Positions 12,401 through 24,900 of a stretch of DNA of 64,000 bases are shown here, piece after piece; position 1 is the first letter of the stretch, and the number at the start of each line of letters is the position of its first letter. Position numbers and translations under genes: made by a program. Source of the DNA: Nipponacmea schrenckii. Lineage: Eukaryota; Mollusca; Gastropoda; Lottiidae. Where the stretch lies: contig JAUJPP010000006.1 of the NCBI GenBank assembly GCA_030562195.1, positions 2,728,001 through 2,792,000 of the forward strand. The letters are read 5' to 3'. The notes below the pieces were generated by a model, which saw only the letters and a list, made by a program, of their open reading frames with translations, searched no databases and was not told where the DNA came from.

Positions 12401-13265
12401 ACGATCATCTGGATAGGACAGCCGACTACAACAAAACATATTAACATACAACATTATCAATTTGATTTACCATATCCGGCGCCGAATGAATAATTGACTG
12501 TAATAAAAGTAGAGCCTTGGATTAAAAACAAGAAAACAACTTATCATTTGTCATGTAAAAATCTGCAACGATCTTAAGATGGTTGTAGCTGTTTTCTTGT
12601 TGACCTTCATTCTAACACTTACCTAACACAAGCCCCATCCCCACTATCACAACTGCGGTCAGAGCATTTAACACTCCCTTAATCCTATACCCATGTCACC
12701 GGAAGATCTACCTGGTATTCTTACCGTACACAGGAAATATTCATGTAGAATAGGTGTGAATCAAGTAATCGGAATTGATTTGTTACTGACTGAGGTGTTA
12801 GTTAAACAGTTCTTACATAATTCTAGAGTGATCCTGTGATCCACCATTAACATGACCCAGTTTAAACTGTTCAATACCCAATACATCTATAAAAACACAA
12901 CACCATAGTTCTCTTCAATTACAAGCTGTCAATCTTCACCTCGAAGAATGCATAATTACTTTATCGAGTAACAAATTGTTAACTCATACCTACTATAACG
13001 CATTCCTATATACAGAATGACACGGGGAGGAGAAGGTCGGGTAAGTTGACATACTCAATTGAAAACAAAGTTCTTTTGTTACAGGATCATATTTTTGTTG
13101 ACTCTGTCCTCTTATTCTATGTTATTAAATAGTTTAATAGTTCTTACCTCCCTTTACTCGTTTAGATAGCCAGTAAACAGTGGCGCTACCTATTCCACCA
13201 CAGCCAATCACGATATAGTCGAAGTGACGTCTGCCTTCTTCAAACCATGTAGTGCGACTTTCCAT
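9452..13265 (-). CDS. PIPOX: Peroxisomal sarcosine/pipecolate oxidase, nine exons
   Basis: FAD-dependent amine oxidase of the MSOX/PIPOX family. The family oxidises sarcosine, L-pipecolate or L-proline with O2 in peroxisomes, releasing H2O2. Coding exons in transcript order: 13265-13148, 12886-12817, 12425-12369, 11826-11695, 11419-11206, 11007-10841, 10495-10309, 10142-10009, 9611-9452. All have GT/AG borders and phases that join without a break, giving 1239 nt and 412 aa (human PIPOX is 390). Residues 17-29 hold the dinucleotide-binding motif IGCGGIGSAT (G21, G23, G26). VLGIEQF and a GGSQDHSRI segment follow in exon 2. Exon 8 has CCLYAMTPD, where C326 fits the cysteine that carries covalent FAD in this family, then a GAGHAFK segment. 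The protein ends AKL, a canonical PTS1 signal. The start ATG at 13265 is the first in frame ahead of the FAD motif. Substrate preference cannot be told from sequence. The gene looks intact. Confidence 0.92.
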
Positions 13266-16200
13266 ACTTCAGGTTTTAGCTGTGCTCTAAAATATTATAC
13301 AAACATACCACAATATTTCACAAAACAAATAGTATTTTAACACGATAAAGACGAACTCCTGGGTTAATACAAATTACAAATACAAATTACAAATACAAAT
13401 GTAAGATAATGAAGACCAGAAGATAAACAAGTTGACCATTGGCTATTCCACACAAACATATTTAACCTACAGTTCAAGGTTAACCACAGCCTATTGATCA
13501 CATAAAAACGTTTGTACATAGTCAAACTCAAGCGACTCAACTCGATATTCGAGAAAGATTATAAGTTAATCTCTGGTTAGATGAGAATAGTAATAAATAG
13601 TTCATGTCTAGTTCTATATCTACATCGTTTGTTTATCAATAACCACTTCGTACAATCTTATTCGATCAGATACATTAAAATACACTATTGGAGATGGCGG
13701 AAGGTCGAAATAGAATTGCGGGAATATTTCTTCACTTGCCTGTGTTCTACAACATATGGCAAATCGTAAACATTTAACCAATTAGTTTTCGTGCTTCATT
13801 TTATTAAAACAATCCTATACCAAGGACAAGCTGGTAGAAAGGATCCCTGTCACGGCAGACTTCTGAACCTATCCTTGTAAAATATATTTGTTTCTTTCTT
13901 GATTATACTAAATACATTGATTGATAACAAAAATTGGAAATTACATCTTTATTAACAAGACGTCCTTACCTTTTTACCAGTTGCTGTCAAACCAGACATA
14001 TACTTTACAAGTCCTTATAGTTTCTTTAATATAGGTGACTAGTTTAAAATGTCAAACTGACAACTAAGGGGAATTTTTAGCGGAAAATCTTGTAGTTTAT
14101 CAGTACTATCATTGATAACTTATCTCAGGTATATTATCGAATGATTGTAAAGTCCTATTTTGTTTGTGTTATTATGTAATAAAGGGCGCACAGACTTCAC
14201 GATTTATCTTTCTTTCTATCCTTCTTTGCGCATTGGCTTTATTTCTTTCAAAATGTTTTGATGCTGAAACATTAAATTTCTATTTTGTTGATTTGAAATC
14301 AAGTCAATCTACTTTGCATCCCAGAAACTTCTTGTGGCTCGGTTTTGTTTTACAACCACACTTGTCATATATGAGAAGGATCTATTATAAAATACAAGTT
14401 CAACAACAGATTGAAACAATATATTGACTATTGTTTGTATATAATTTTATGTCTAGTTTATGAGAATACGAGGGGTGATTTGGTACTGATGTTTGTCCGG
14501 TCTAATAGAGAATTAACTCAAGAGCTAGAATCTATATTTCTTACCGTATTCAACGATCAGCGTTTATCCATTCATCACATAGAGCAAAATCTATTATATC
14601 TCTAAACTTGTATGTGATATCTCTACAATATTGATTGATTTTATTAAATGATCTGAGGATGTTACCAATATAACCTTCTGACCCTGAGAGCAAGTGTTGT
14701 ACGGGTCAGTAAATATAGAATATTATCAGGTACTGATTACTGACAATATATTTATCATCAAGGACGGTCATTCGAATAATCTGTTATCCTTGGTAAATTG
14801 AATTGAAAGTGAGTTCTATAGACTACCGTAAATGGACTGTATACTCGAAAACTATAATATACAAGGTAGGGAAGCTCTCAATCTAAACGGAATTGACATG
14901 GATTGGAACGACGATTTGCTATCAACTTATGCAATCATTTAATGAATAATTTCTGTAGAAAGATAGTATTAAATGTTGAAGTAGATAGAGTGTTATTATT
15001 GTCTGGGTACGAGTCTCTCACAGTTTCTCAGACTTAAAACCGATTCGCTAACCTCGTATTAATGAGGTTTAAAAAATGCATTTACATGTATCTAAATTTA
15101 AAATAAATTTTAGAGCTTAACCAATAACAGCTGAAAAACTAAAATCACCCTAACAATTAAACGCGTGTGACCTTTTACCCCTTCTCACTGACAAGGGTGT
15201 AAAACTCCATTCCATGTCATAATAAGACGGGTTAATAACCTTTGTCAACTGTTTATTGAAAAGATTAATATTATATTTAAGCGTTCATAGTTGACCCCTG
15301 GTTGGGATGATTTCGATTCTCAACGTTAATCCTCTAAACCACCTTGATGTTTTCTTCGTTACAGGGTCGTGTTGATGTCTGGTAGGGTCTTCAAGAGGAC
15401 GAGAGATACCAATTCCAATATTCTCCGAATAGATAATACAAATCATGGTTTACTAGTCAATCGCTAATTAATCTGATTGTATCTCATGATGTTGACATGA
15501 ATAGTAGTGGCTGCCGACTATATTTACTCTTATCGAAACACCTGAAGGTACTTCTCTTCACTACTAAACTATTATTATTCTCGTTTTTCCATTTTTGGAC
15601 ATGATTTTGATTCGCTAAATTGTCTTTTTTGTACAGATTTTGATTCATATTCTGATTCATTCAAGATGAAATTCGACAATAGTAAATACATAGTTTCCTA
15701 GTTCTTTTCTTTTACAAGCTTACTAACACTTTCAGTGGATGAGTCTGTTTGCAGCCAGACAGACGGGCTCCGGTCTATCAATATGTAGACACATACTGAT
15801 TGGGGATTAATTTAAACAATTTTATCCATAGTTTTAGACCTGAACATAAATTGGATTTTCGGGTCACGTTCAGTTTAATCTATATCTCTTGATCTATTTT
15901 GTGCTGAATACCGGCAATAGTTTATTATTTAAAAACTGTATTTTGAGAATTACCTGATAAACTTTTTAGTGCGGGCATCTTAATTTATCAAAAAATGTTG
16001 GTAAAAGTTTCGGGTTTCATAAAACTCAATGCCGTAGTGGGAGAATCTGGACGTGATTCTTTATCTTAGTGCTATAAGTGGGAGAATAAGGGCTGATCCT
16101 TTATCTAAGTGCTTGTTATAGGCACCTTTGAACACCTTGTCAAAAATGTTGAAAAGTTTGGTTTATAAAACAAGCTGTGATGTATCAGTATTTTATTTAT

Positions 16201-17741
16201 TAATCTACAAAACAAAAAGGTTCAATTTATTTTTCTAAATTGTTTTCTGATACTAGTATATTGTACAAGAGATCCGTGATGATATGAAAAGGTTCGCTTC
16301 GAGCTGATATCAGTCTAGGTAGTTGTTGGTAGATTATTGGAAAATCCTTTCTGATATGTTCTTTTATTCAATTCATATCATCATTTAATATGAAACTTGT
16401 AATGAGAATTTCCACGAAGTCACACCTAGTTATCAACGACATTATAAATCTTTCTCACCTCATCCCATTATAGATATTATCGAAATAATGTCTCCTTGTT
16501 TAAATAGCACCTACATTGTAAAATAAAGAGAGTAAAGGCCAACTACTGTTATGATAAACGATAAGTCTATCGCAAGGTTAACTTAAAGTTAACAGGTAAA
16601 CACCACTATCGAATCCTTCAAATGTATACTAGAAATTTACCAAATAAAAATATTATTTACATGTATATTAAACAAACCAAGATTCTTATAGTTTTTTAAT
16701 ATCCAAGTTTAGATGCCATCTTATATGCTCAATATTGAAATAGGCAGATACAGTAAAATCACAAGAGAAACCTTTGTCAATTATTCATTTTATGTAATAT
16801 TTGTAGTGCGCTCCGTGCAACATAACATCAAACGATACTATTGACAGAACCCTCAAAGTTAAAAACTTATAAAACGTTTTTCAATGCAAAACAAAAAGCA
16901 GCTAAGTAGTCTCAAAATATACTCAAAAATGATTCATTATATATTAACAATATTTATATAAAATATTTAAATTACTCTAAGCTTCTGAATGTTTTTTTGT
17001 TTGCAATACACATTACATCACGTTGAATACTTTGCATGCTTGTGGTAAAAATTCATGCCCCTGACTTATTTGCTATATAATAGTAGTAGTTGCTGATACT
17101 AAACGTATTTCAGTATTAAGCTGTGGGTAAGTTTTGCTCGTCAACACAGCTGTATTCCAAATAAAATGGCATATTTAACTGTATGAAATGATGAAAATAA
17201 TTGATTTCCTTGTAACATTTTTGAAATCAGATAGTTAGTAACTAAAACGTAAAAATAAAGCGACGACTAAATCCGAGTCAATCCTGCCCTTACTTTAAAC
17301 AATAATAAAACCTGGAGATTAATAAATCAGTCAATAAGAGCGGCGTAGGGTTGAGTTTATATCCACTAGATCAACACTTTCTCTTCTTATTGATATATTT
17401 ATTACCCTCTCAACTTACGGGTCAGAGGTCACAGAGACAAAGATAAAGGTATGTATCCTTCTAATTTATCGCCTATTATACACAACGTTTTGAATTCTGA
17501 ATCTGGATTAGTTTTCTTCAGCTAGAGTGTTTGTAGCCTATAAAATATTAACCACAATACAATCCATCGTATCCTGTAGGTAATTTAGTGGCCCAGATCA
17601 ACAGATCAAATAACAAGACCAGTGTGGATAGGACGTTGGTTGAATGCCATTCTTCTTGTCTTTCTTACAAACAGCTATCAAACATTGATCAGATATATTC
17701 TCTACGATTCATCATATATTTTATAAAATTTATCACCACCC
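13266..17741. other. Long AT-rich intergenic spacer
   Basis: No exon chain, RNA gene or mobile element could be supported on either strand. A short (acaaatacaaatt)n repeat lies at about 13366-13402. A short direct duplication around 16035-16115 shares gtgggagaat and gattcttta/gatcctttatct. Small ORFs such as 14164-14427 are AT-rich and lack family features. The 5' UTR and promoter of the PIPOX gene should lie just above 13265, but I cannot place them. Confidence 0.5.
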
Positions 17742-18655
17742 AATAGGTGCCTCTAGCTACAGAGAACCAATAGGTACCAATAGGTGCCTCTAGCTACAGA
17801 GAACCAATAGGTATCAATAGGTGCCTCTAGCTACAGAGAACCAATAGGTACAATAGGTGCCTCTATCTACAGAGAACCAATAGGTACCAAAGGTGCTCTA
17901 CTACAGAGAACCAATAGGTACCAAAAGGTGCCTCTAGCTACAGAGAACCAATAGGTACCAATAGGTACCTCTATCTACAGAGAACCAATAGGTACCAAAA
18001 GGTGCCTCTAGCTACAGAGAACCAATAGGTACCAAAAGGTGCCTCTAGCTACAGAGAACCAATAGGTATCAAAAGGTGCCTCTAGCTACAGAGAACCAAT
18101 AGGTATCAAAAGGTGCCTCTAGCTACAGAGAACCAATAGGTATCAAAAGGTGCCTCTAGCTACAGAGAACCAATAGGTATCAATAGGTGCCTCTAGCTAC
18201 AGAGAACCAATAGGCATCAAAAGGTGCCTCTAGCTACAGAGAACCAATAGGTATCAAAAGGTGCCTCTAGCTACAGAGAACCAATAGGTACCAAAAGGTG
18301 TCTCTAGCTACAGAGAACCAATAGGTATCAAAAGGTGCCTCTAGCTACAGAGAACCAATAGGTATCAATAGGTGTCTCTAGCTACAGAGAACCAATAGGT
18401 ATCAATAGGTGTCTCTAGCTACAGAGAACCAATAGGTATCAAAAGGTGTCTCTAGCTACAGAGAACCAATAGGATCAAAAGGTGTCTCTACTACAGAGAA
18501 CCAATAGGATCAAAAGGTGCTCTAGCTACAGAGAACCAATAGGTATCAAAAGGTGCCTCTAGCTACAGAGAACCAATAGGTATCAATAGGTGTCTCTATC
18601 TACATAGAACTAATGGGTACTAATAGGTGTCCAAGCTATAGAGAATCCATAGGTG
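17742..18655. repeat. 37-bp tandem array, about 24 copies
   Basis: Units of about 37 bp (ggtgcctctagctacagaga, then accaataggtatcaaaa). Variants include tatcaa/taccaa, gtgcctct/gtgtctct and aggtatcaata/aaaa, plus scattered one-base deletions, most of them around 17890 and 18470-18520. The final copies decay into gaactaatgggtactaatag near 18620. No coding role is seen. Confidence 0.95.
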
Positions 18656-19582
18656 CATCTAGCTACAGTATTTTTAATACTATTCTTTTAAATGTAGATA
18701 AACGTTGGATACTTCTAGATTATAATAACAAACACCAATATAAACTGACAATTATTCAACTATATCCCTTTAAATGTTTAAACATGTTGAAATTATTCTA
18801 TATGATACGTGTTATAAATCTGTTTTACACACATTTTCCAGTTTAGTTATTAATCGGATTGCGAACAAAGTCGAAGTTTATTAAACTAAGAACGTTTGAG
18901 ATAGAAGACATTCAAAATGTAAACTCTTCTTAGGAGGATTCTATATTGGACTCAAGATAGCACTGTAGGTAAACAATCCATCAATGGTTCATTAACAGCA
19001 CAAAGTACTGATAGTTATAATAATCATTAAGAATGGAATATAATGCAGACATTGTTCTTCTCAATGAGGTCTATTCCAGTGATTGATCCACTGATGTTCA
19101 ACTATAGACTGGAGATGAACATAAATTGCTGATTATCTTGTGGCAGCAGATAGTTCATTAGAATACTTTATAGTGTTTCAGTTTTCAGTTTGAGTGATAC
19201 TTGATGTTTAATAGTGTGAAATATATGTATATAAAATGTAACTGTAGAGATAGGTAATATAGATCTGTGTATGGATAGTTATCTAATGTTAAATATGGAA
19301 TAAGAAATGTGACAGTAACATAATATGTGTAGTCTAGAGTTATCTCATCCGCATAGTATCCGATTTGTATAAAATCTAACTCTAACTTTTGTGTTTTCAC
19401 CACACATTTACAAGGAATATTGTTTGAAAGGTATCAATATTGAAAATTGCAAACAACTATAGCAGTGTGACTGTAAAGTGTACTGAGTAAATTTAATAAT
19501 TCTTAGAGTCTTATATGGTATTGTGATAGGGCATATCTGTTTATTCAATAGAGACTATTAAAGTTTAAAGACTGCTGGAAAG
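18656..19582. other. AT-rich spacer upstream of the 207-aa ORF
   Basis: Unique AT-rich sequence. It should contain the promoter and 5' UTR of the ORF starting at 19583, but no clear core element is recognisable. Small ORFs here look random. Confidence 0.5.
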
Positions 19583-20206
19583 ATGCCGGTCAACTCACGG
19601 AGTAAGAAAATCAGTGTTTCATCCTGTCCTGGAAGCGATGGTACAATATACCCCGATGTTAATCGCCGTACTAGTATCTCACAGCGTGTATCGTTTGACG
19701 AGAGATATTTAGATGATATTCTAACTTTAAGAAAATCATACAACACAAATAGAACAACCAGACGACCGAATCGCATCAGCTTAAAATCCATTCCAACTTC
19801 GTATTTTGCAACGGGAAAAGTAGCTGCCAAGAGTTCTTTGGGACATAACACGAAACGAACTGAAGGTGATAATTTCGAACCTAATTTATCAGACAAGACA
19901 TCTTCTTCCCGAGCTTCCACTGCTAATCGAGACGTTTTATCTAGATTATCTTTATATGATCCCGATAATACTGGAGAATATTGGATACGAAAGAAGAAAT
20001 TACGTCTACCACCAGTTTTACTACCACCAATATACACGATTCGACCTCAAACTCCTGAATGTCTAGAAGAAGTGTTAGATAAACCATTTCGGTTTGCCAG
20101 GCCTATAACGGACCGGGATTGGAGTGAACTACAGGAATGTCGATATCTCAGACAAGGGTTAAGGAAATATAGATTAGATATTAGACCCAGACTAAAACCA
20201 TCATAA
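19583..20206 (+). CDS. Uncharacterised basic protein, 207 aa, single exon
   Basis: An uninterrupted 207-codon frame in an AT-rich region where frames this long are rare. It has less biased codon use than the surroundings. The start at 19583 has an acceptable context (gaaagATGc), and no upstream ATG extends it. The protein is basic and Ser/Arg-rich in its first 130 residues. It then has a compact C-terminal part with GEYWIRKKKLRLPP, a proline stretch LPPVLLPPIY, and a final segment rich in Arg and Tyr. There is no signal peptide, membrane span or recognised domain. A candidate AATAAA lies at 20270-20275, 65 bp past the stop. It could be an intronless orphan gene, the last coding exon of a longer gene, or a retrocopy. 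No function is assigned. Confidence 0.55.
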   Translation: MPVNSRSKKISVSSCPGSDGTIYPDVNRRTSISQRVSFDERYLDDILTLRKSYNTNRTTRRPNRISLKSIPTSYFATGKVAAKSSLGHNTKRTEGDNFEPNLSDKTSSSRASTANRDVLSRLSLYDPDNTGEYWIRKKKLRLPPVLLPPIYTIRPQTPECLEEVLDKPFRFARPITDRDWSELQECRYLRQGLRKYRLDIRPRLKPS

Positions 20207-21936
20207 TACATATATTCTATTTTCTATCAATATTATCTACTTCAACTAGTGTATTTACATGTGTTACATAATAAATAGTCTTATGTAGCTTTAGATAACT
20301 ACCTATATCAAAATTAATCATGATCCTTACCCTATCCAAACGTATATAGATGTATTCAGTTCTTTTAGATATATTGTGTACAAGCATCTGTGTATATGAA
20401 AGTAGTTCAGTTTCAACCATGACATATGCTTATTAATATGATTAAGTGAAAAGTTCGAAAAAACAAATGTTAATGGTGTTTTAGTGAGAACTATTAGGAA
20501 AGAAATGCTGTTCATAATTTCATCCTTTTATTTGCATGTTTCATAATTATAATTTTTCAGATCTTTCTACCCAAGACAGGCGATACTATTAACACAAATA
20601 GTAATTAAGTTTATATTTTGTCCTTTTGAATCGGGATGATTATATTTCAGGAGAGGAGCACTATGAGTGTAATCCTATTTGTAAGACTATTAGAGTCACT
20701 GTTGCAATAATCAATATAAATCTAGGAACAGAAACTTAAACACAAAACACAATACAAAACAGATACACCAAATACAAAACAGATACACCAAATACAAAAC
20801 AGATACACCAAATACAAAACAGATCAACCAAATACTAAATATATAAATGTAACCAGGTCAGAGTTTATCGAAATGAATTTTATGGCCATCAGAGTTTTGG
20901 GATTAAAAAGATTTGTTTCTCTCTCAGATTGTGAATGTATGTCATTTATCATATTGCCAAAAGGTGAGAAGCAAACTATAAACCCAGATGTTTTCGAGAA
21001 TGTTCCGAGGTCACGTGACTTGCTTAACATTGGAATTTGTCAAAAGTTTAAGCTCAAATATGTTTGTTTAGTCTTAAAATGTGTTCACGTGGTTGCATAG
21101 GAAGTAGAAGCAAGAATACAGGATTGTTTTCAGTAAATTTGTTGAAATGAAACACACCGATATTGTTTTGTTTTTTATTCAACATACATTATTGTTCATA
21201 AGGTACAAATTATGATTGAGTAATGGTCTTAAATGGCAAACTATGGTTATTATGTTACTAAAAGCTGGTAGCATAGACAGCTTTATTCCACATCCATTCA
21301 TTCATTCACATTTTCTTTTTCTTTTTGTAATTTCAGATATCTATATTCTGAGGTATATTTCACCCTTTTTGTTGTTTCAAATTAAATTAATGAATCTGAA
21401 CAGGGTCTTGATAAAATTGTGGTTTTAGCCCTATAAATCCATATTTGACATAAAGCCTGAATCCATTACACTAGCTCATACAAACTATATACAAAACAGA
21501 TAAATCAAAAATAAAACAGATACACCAAATACAAAACACAATATATAAATTATGACTGTTACAAAAATATTTATAAAATACTGGAATGATATAAAATGAT
21601 CCTGTATAAGGATGGAAGAAGAAGTCATATTATATAATAATAAATAACAATTTCACAATATAAATTTACAGTAATACTCTATTTTAGTACAGCGGTTTTC
21701 TAAATATTATATGAGTATCGAGAAAATATTTATAACAATAACAATGGAATAACAATGATCTTTTATAAGGATGAAGGCAGTCATATCCCAAACAACAATT
21801 ATAAATCTATAAATTTACAAGATGTTTTGTTAAAAATCAACAAGATTGATATATGAAAATAACCAGCTAAACAACTCTATTCATCATGTAAACATAAATA
21901 ACAATTGACAAATTGGGTGAAACAATTCCATAGGGA
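20207..21936. other. Spacer between the 207-aa ORF and the receptor gene
   Basis: AT-rich, with a 20-bp repeat (aatacaaaacagatacacca) at 20748-20826 and a partial second cluster at about 21490-21540. Two imperfect copies sharing a gatc.ttataaggatg..g block and cagtcatat-like sequence lie at 21597-21640 and 21757-21790. The 3' UTR of the minus-strand receptor ends somewhere here. No other gene is supported. Confidence 0.5.
20748..20826. repeat. 20-bp tandem repeat, four copies
   Basis: Four nearly perfect units of aatacaaaacagatacacca. Related units recur at about 21490-21540, next to aaataaaacagatacacca, so the same sequence seeded two nearby sites. Confidence 0.85.
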
Positions 21937-24900
21937 TCAATCTTCATCATCAGAATCCAGTTCAATATTTTTAGGCATTCGTGGTGCTTTCTTGCTCAAG
22001 TCTATTTTACTATACACAACTACAGTATCTGGCTTTCTGGCGTGAATCTTTGAACTATTCCTACTATTGAACTGTAACTCAGCATAATTAATGTCATCTG
22101 GTTCCTGTAACAGAAAAAAACTCAGATTATTCTCAAGTACTTGGACCATGTCTACTATAGTGGCAATAAATACATTTCAATCTTGGAAGCTTTGTGAACA
22201 TCTTTCAAGAACACACCAATTTTTTACAAGACTTAATGGTCACACCCATTTAATTGTCACATTCTTAATTCCATAACCTTCTGAGTCACACCCCTTTAAA
22301 TACCACTACCTCATTTCTAAAACTTTCAGCGCCCCTCATTTTCAAGGCCACACCCAATTTTCCTGTTTTAAGGCCATAACAAATGAATGATGTAGTGACA
22401 TTTAACCTGTCAGAGTAGAGTTTTGACTAATACCAGTGCTAGCAAACTCCCGACAGAAAGATAACTGACCTTGTTTTGTACACCGTTTGTAGAAATATTG
22501 TGTCTGAGTGTTGTTAGTGGTGCACCTTGATATAAATCCATCATTTCAAATATAATATCTTCATCTGTAATACAACAAAACACGCTGGTATCTCAACATA
22601 TATTAAATATCTCATACTCATCAACGTCAATCTACTACAATCTGTGTACTTATACCTTGATTGAAATAAGTTTTTTACTACTGAAGGTTCTGATTGTTCT
22701 CATTCGCTGATATACAAGATAGGTGGCTATTAGAGTCAAGATATAAGTAATAGCTTGACTCTGTGTAGATGAGCCATATGGACAATTGACCTACCAAAAA
22801 TCCAAAAAGCCCCTTTAATAATATGAACTCTTCGGTCTGTGTCCACTAAAATATGTTTTAATAAGATGCTCGGTATCACCAGTAGACTTGATCCCAATTG
22901 AAGGTACATGTTCACACAGTCTCCGAACCACCCCTCCCCTTTCTCTAATATCCCTAACCCCCTATATCATCAACCATAAATCCAACCAACCTTCTGTTGA
23001 TGGACCTTGAACTTTATTATGATAATCATTTTTCTGTTCTGAAAAAAAAAAAAACAAATATTAGTTTCATTACAAGGATAATAGCCATTTGGATTTAAAC
23101 ACTAATACAATTCATCACACCATACAGCTCCTATTTCAAATATAGCTTCAGGTTCTTCTACAATTTATCACACCATACAGCTCCTATTTCAAATATAGCT
23201 TCAGGTCTTTCTACAATTCATCACACTATACAGCTCCTATTTCAAATATAGCTTCAGGTCCTTCTACAATTCATCACACCATACAGCTCCTATTTCAAAT
23301 ATAGCTTCAGGTTCTTCTACAATTCATCACACCATACAGCTCCTATTTCAAATATAGCTTCAGGTCCTTCTACAATTCATCACACCATACAGCTCCTATT
23401 TCAAATATAGCTTCAGGTTCTTCTACAATTCATCACACTATACAGCTCCTATTTCAAATATAGCTTCAGGTTCTTCTACAATTCATCACACCATACAGCT
23501 CCTATTTCAAATATAGCTTCAGGTTCTTCTACAATTCATCACACCATACAGCTCCTATTTCAAATATAGCTTCAGGTTCTTCTACAATTCATCACACCAT
23601 ACAGCTCCTATTTCAAATCTAGCTTCAGGTCCTTCTACAATTCATCACACCATACAGCTCCTATTTCAAATATAGCTTCAGGTCCTTCTACAATTCATCA
23701 CACTATACAGCTCCTATTTCAAATATAGCTTCAGGGCTTTCTATTATTCATCACACCATACAGCTCCTATTTCAAATATAGCTTCAGGTTCTTCTACAAT
23801 TTATCACACCATACAGCTCCTATTTCAAATCTAGCTTCAGGTTCTTCTACAATTTATCACACCATACAGCTCCTATTTCAAATCTAGCTTCAGGTTCTTC
23901 TACAATTCATCACACCATACAGCTCCTATTTCAAATCTAGCTTCAGGTCTTCTACAATTATCACACCATACAGCTCCTATTTCAAATCTAGCTTCAGGTT
24001 CTTCTACAATTATCACACCATACAGCTCCTATTTCAAATCTAGCTTCAGGTTCTTCTACAATCTATCACACCATACAGCTCCTATTTAAAATCTAGCTTC
24101 AGGTTCTTCTACAATTCATCACACCATACAGCTCCTATTTCAAATATAGCTTCAGGTTCTTCTACAATTATCACACCATACAGCTCCTATTTCAAATCTA
24201 GCTTCAGGTTCTTCTACAATCTATCACACCATACAGCTCCTATTTCAAATATATCTTCAGGTTCTTCTACAATTTATCACACCTATACAGCTCCTATTTC
24301 AAATAGTAGTTCAGGTTCATCTATCAATTTATTCACACACCATACAGCTCCTATTTCAAATATATCTTCAGGTTTTTCTACAATTCATCACACCATACAG
24401 CTCCTATTTCAAATCTAGCTTCAGGATTTCCTACAATTTATCACACTATACAGCTCCTATTTCAAATCTAGCTTCAGCTTCTTCTACAATCTATCACACC
24501 ATACAGCTCCTATTTCAAATCTAGCTTCAGGTTCTTCTACAATTTATCACACCATACAGCTCCTATTTCAAATCTAGCTTCAGGTTCTTCTACAATTTAT
24601 CACACCATACAGCTCCTATTTCAAATCTAGCTTCAGGTTCTTCTACAATTTATCACACCATACAGCTCCTATTTCAAATCTAGCTTCAGGTTCTTCTACA
24701 ATCTATCACACCATACAGCTCCTATTTCAAATCTAGCTTCAGGTTCTTCTACAATTCATCACACCATACAGCTCCTATTTCAAATATATCTTCAGGTTCT
24801 TCTACAATTTATCACACCATACAGCTCCTATTTCAAATCTAGCTTCAGGTTCTTCTACAATTTATCACACCATACAGCTCCTATTTCAAATCTAGCTTCA

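Noticed and set aside
14164..14605. Two overlapping small hydrophobic ORFs
   Set aside because: AT-rich composition and no domain, splice chain or conserved feature. They are expected by chance in a 4-kb spacer.
19558..20037. 159-aa minus-strand ORF opposite the 207-aa ORF
   Set aside because: A shadow of the plus-strand frame. It is shorter, and the plus frame has the better start context and a nearby polyadenylation signal.
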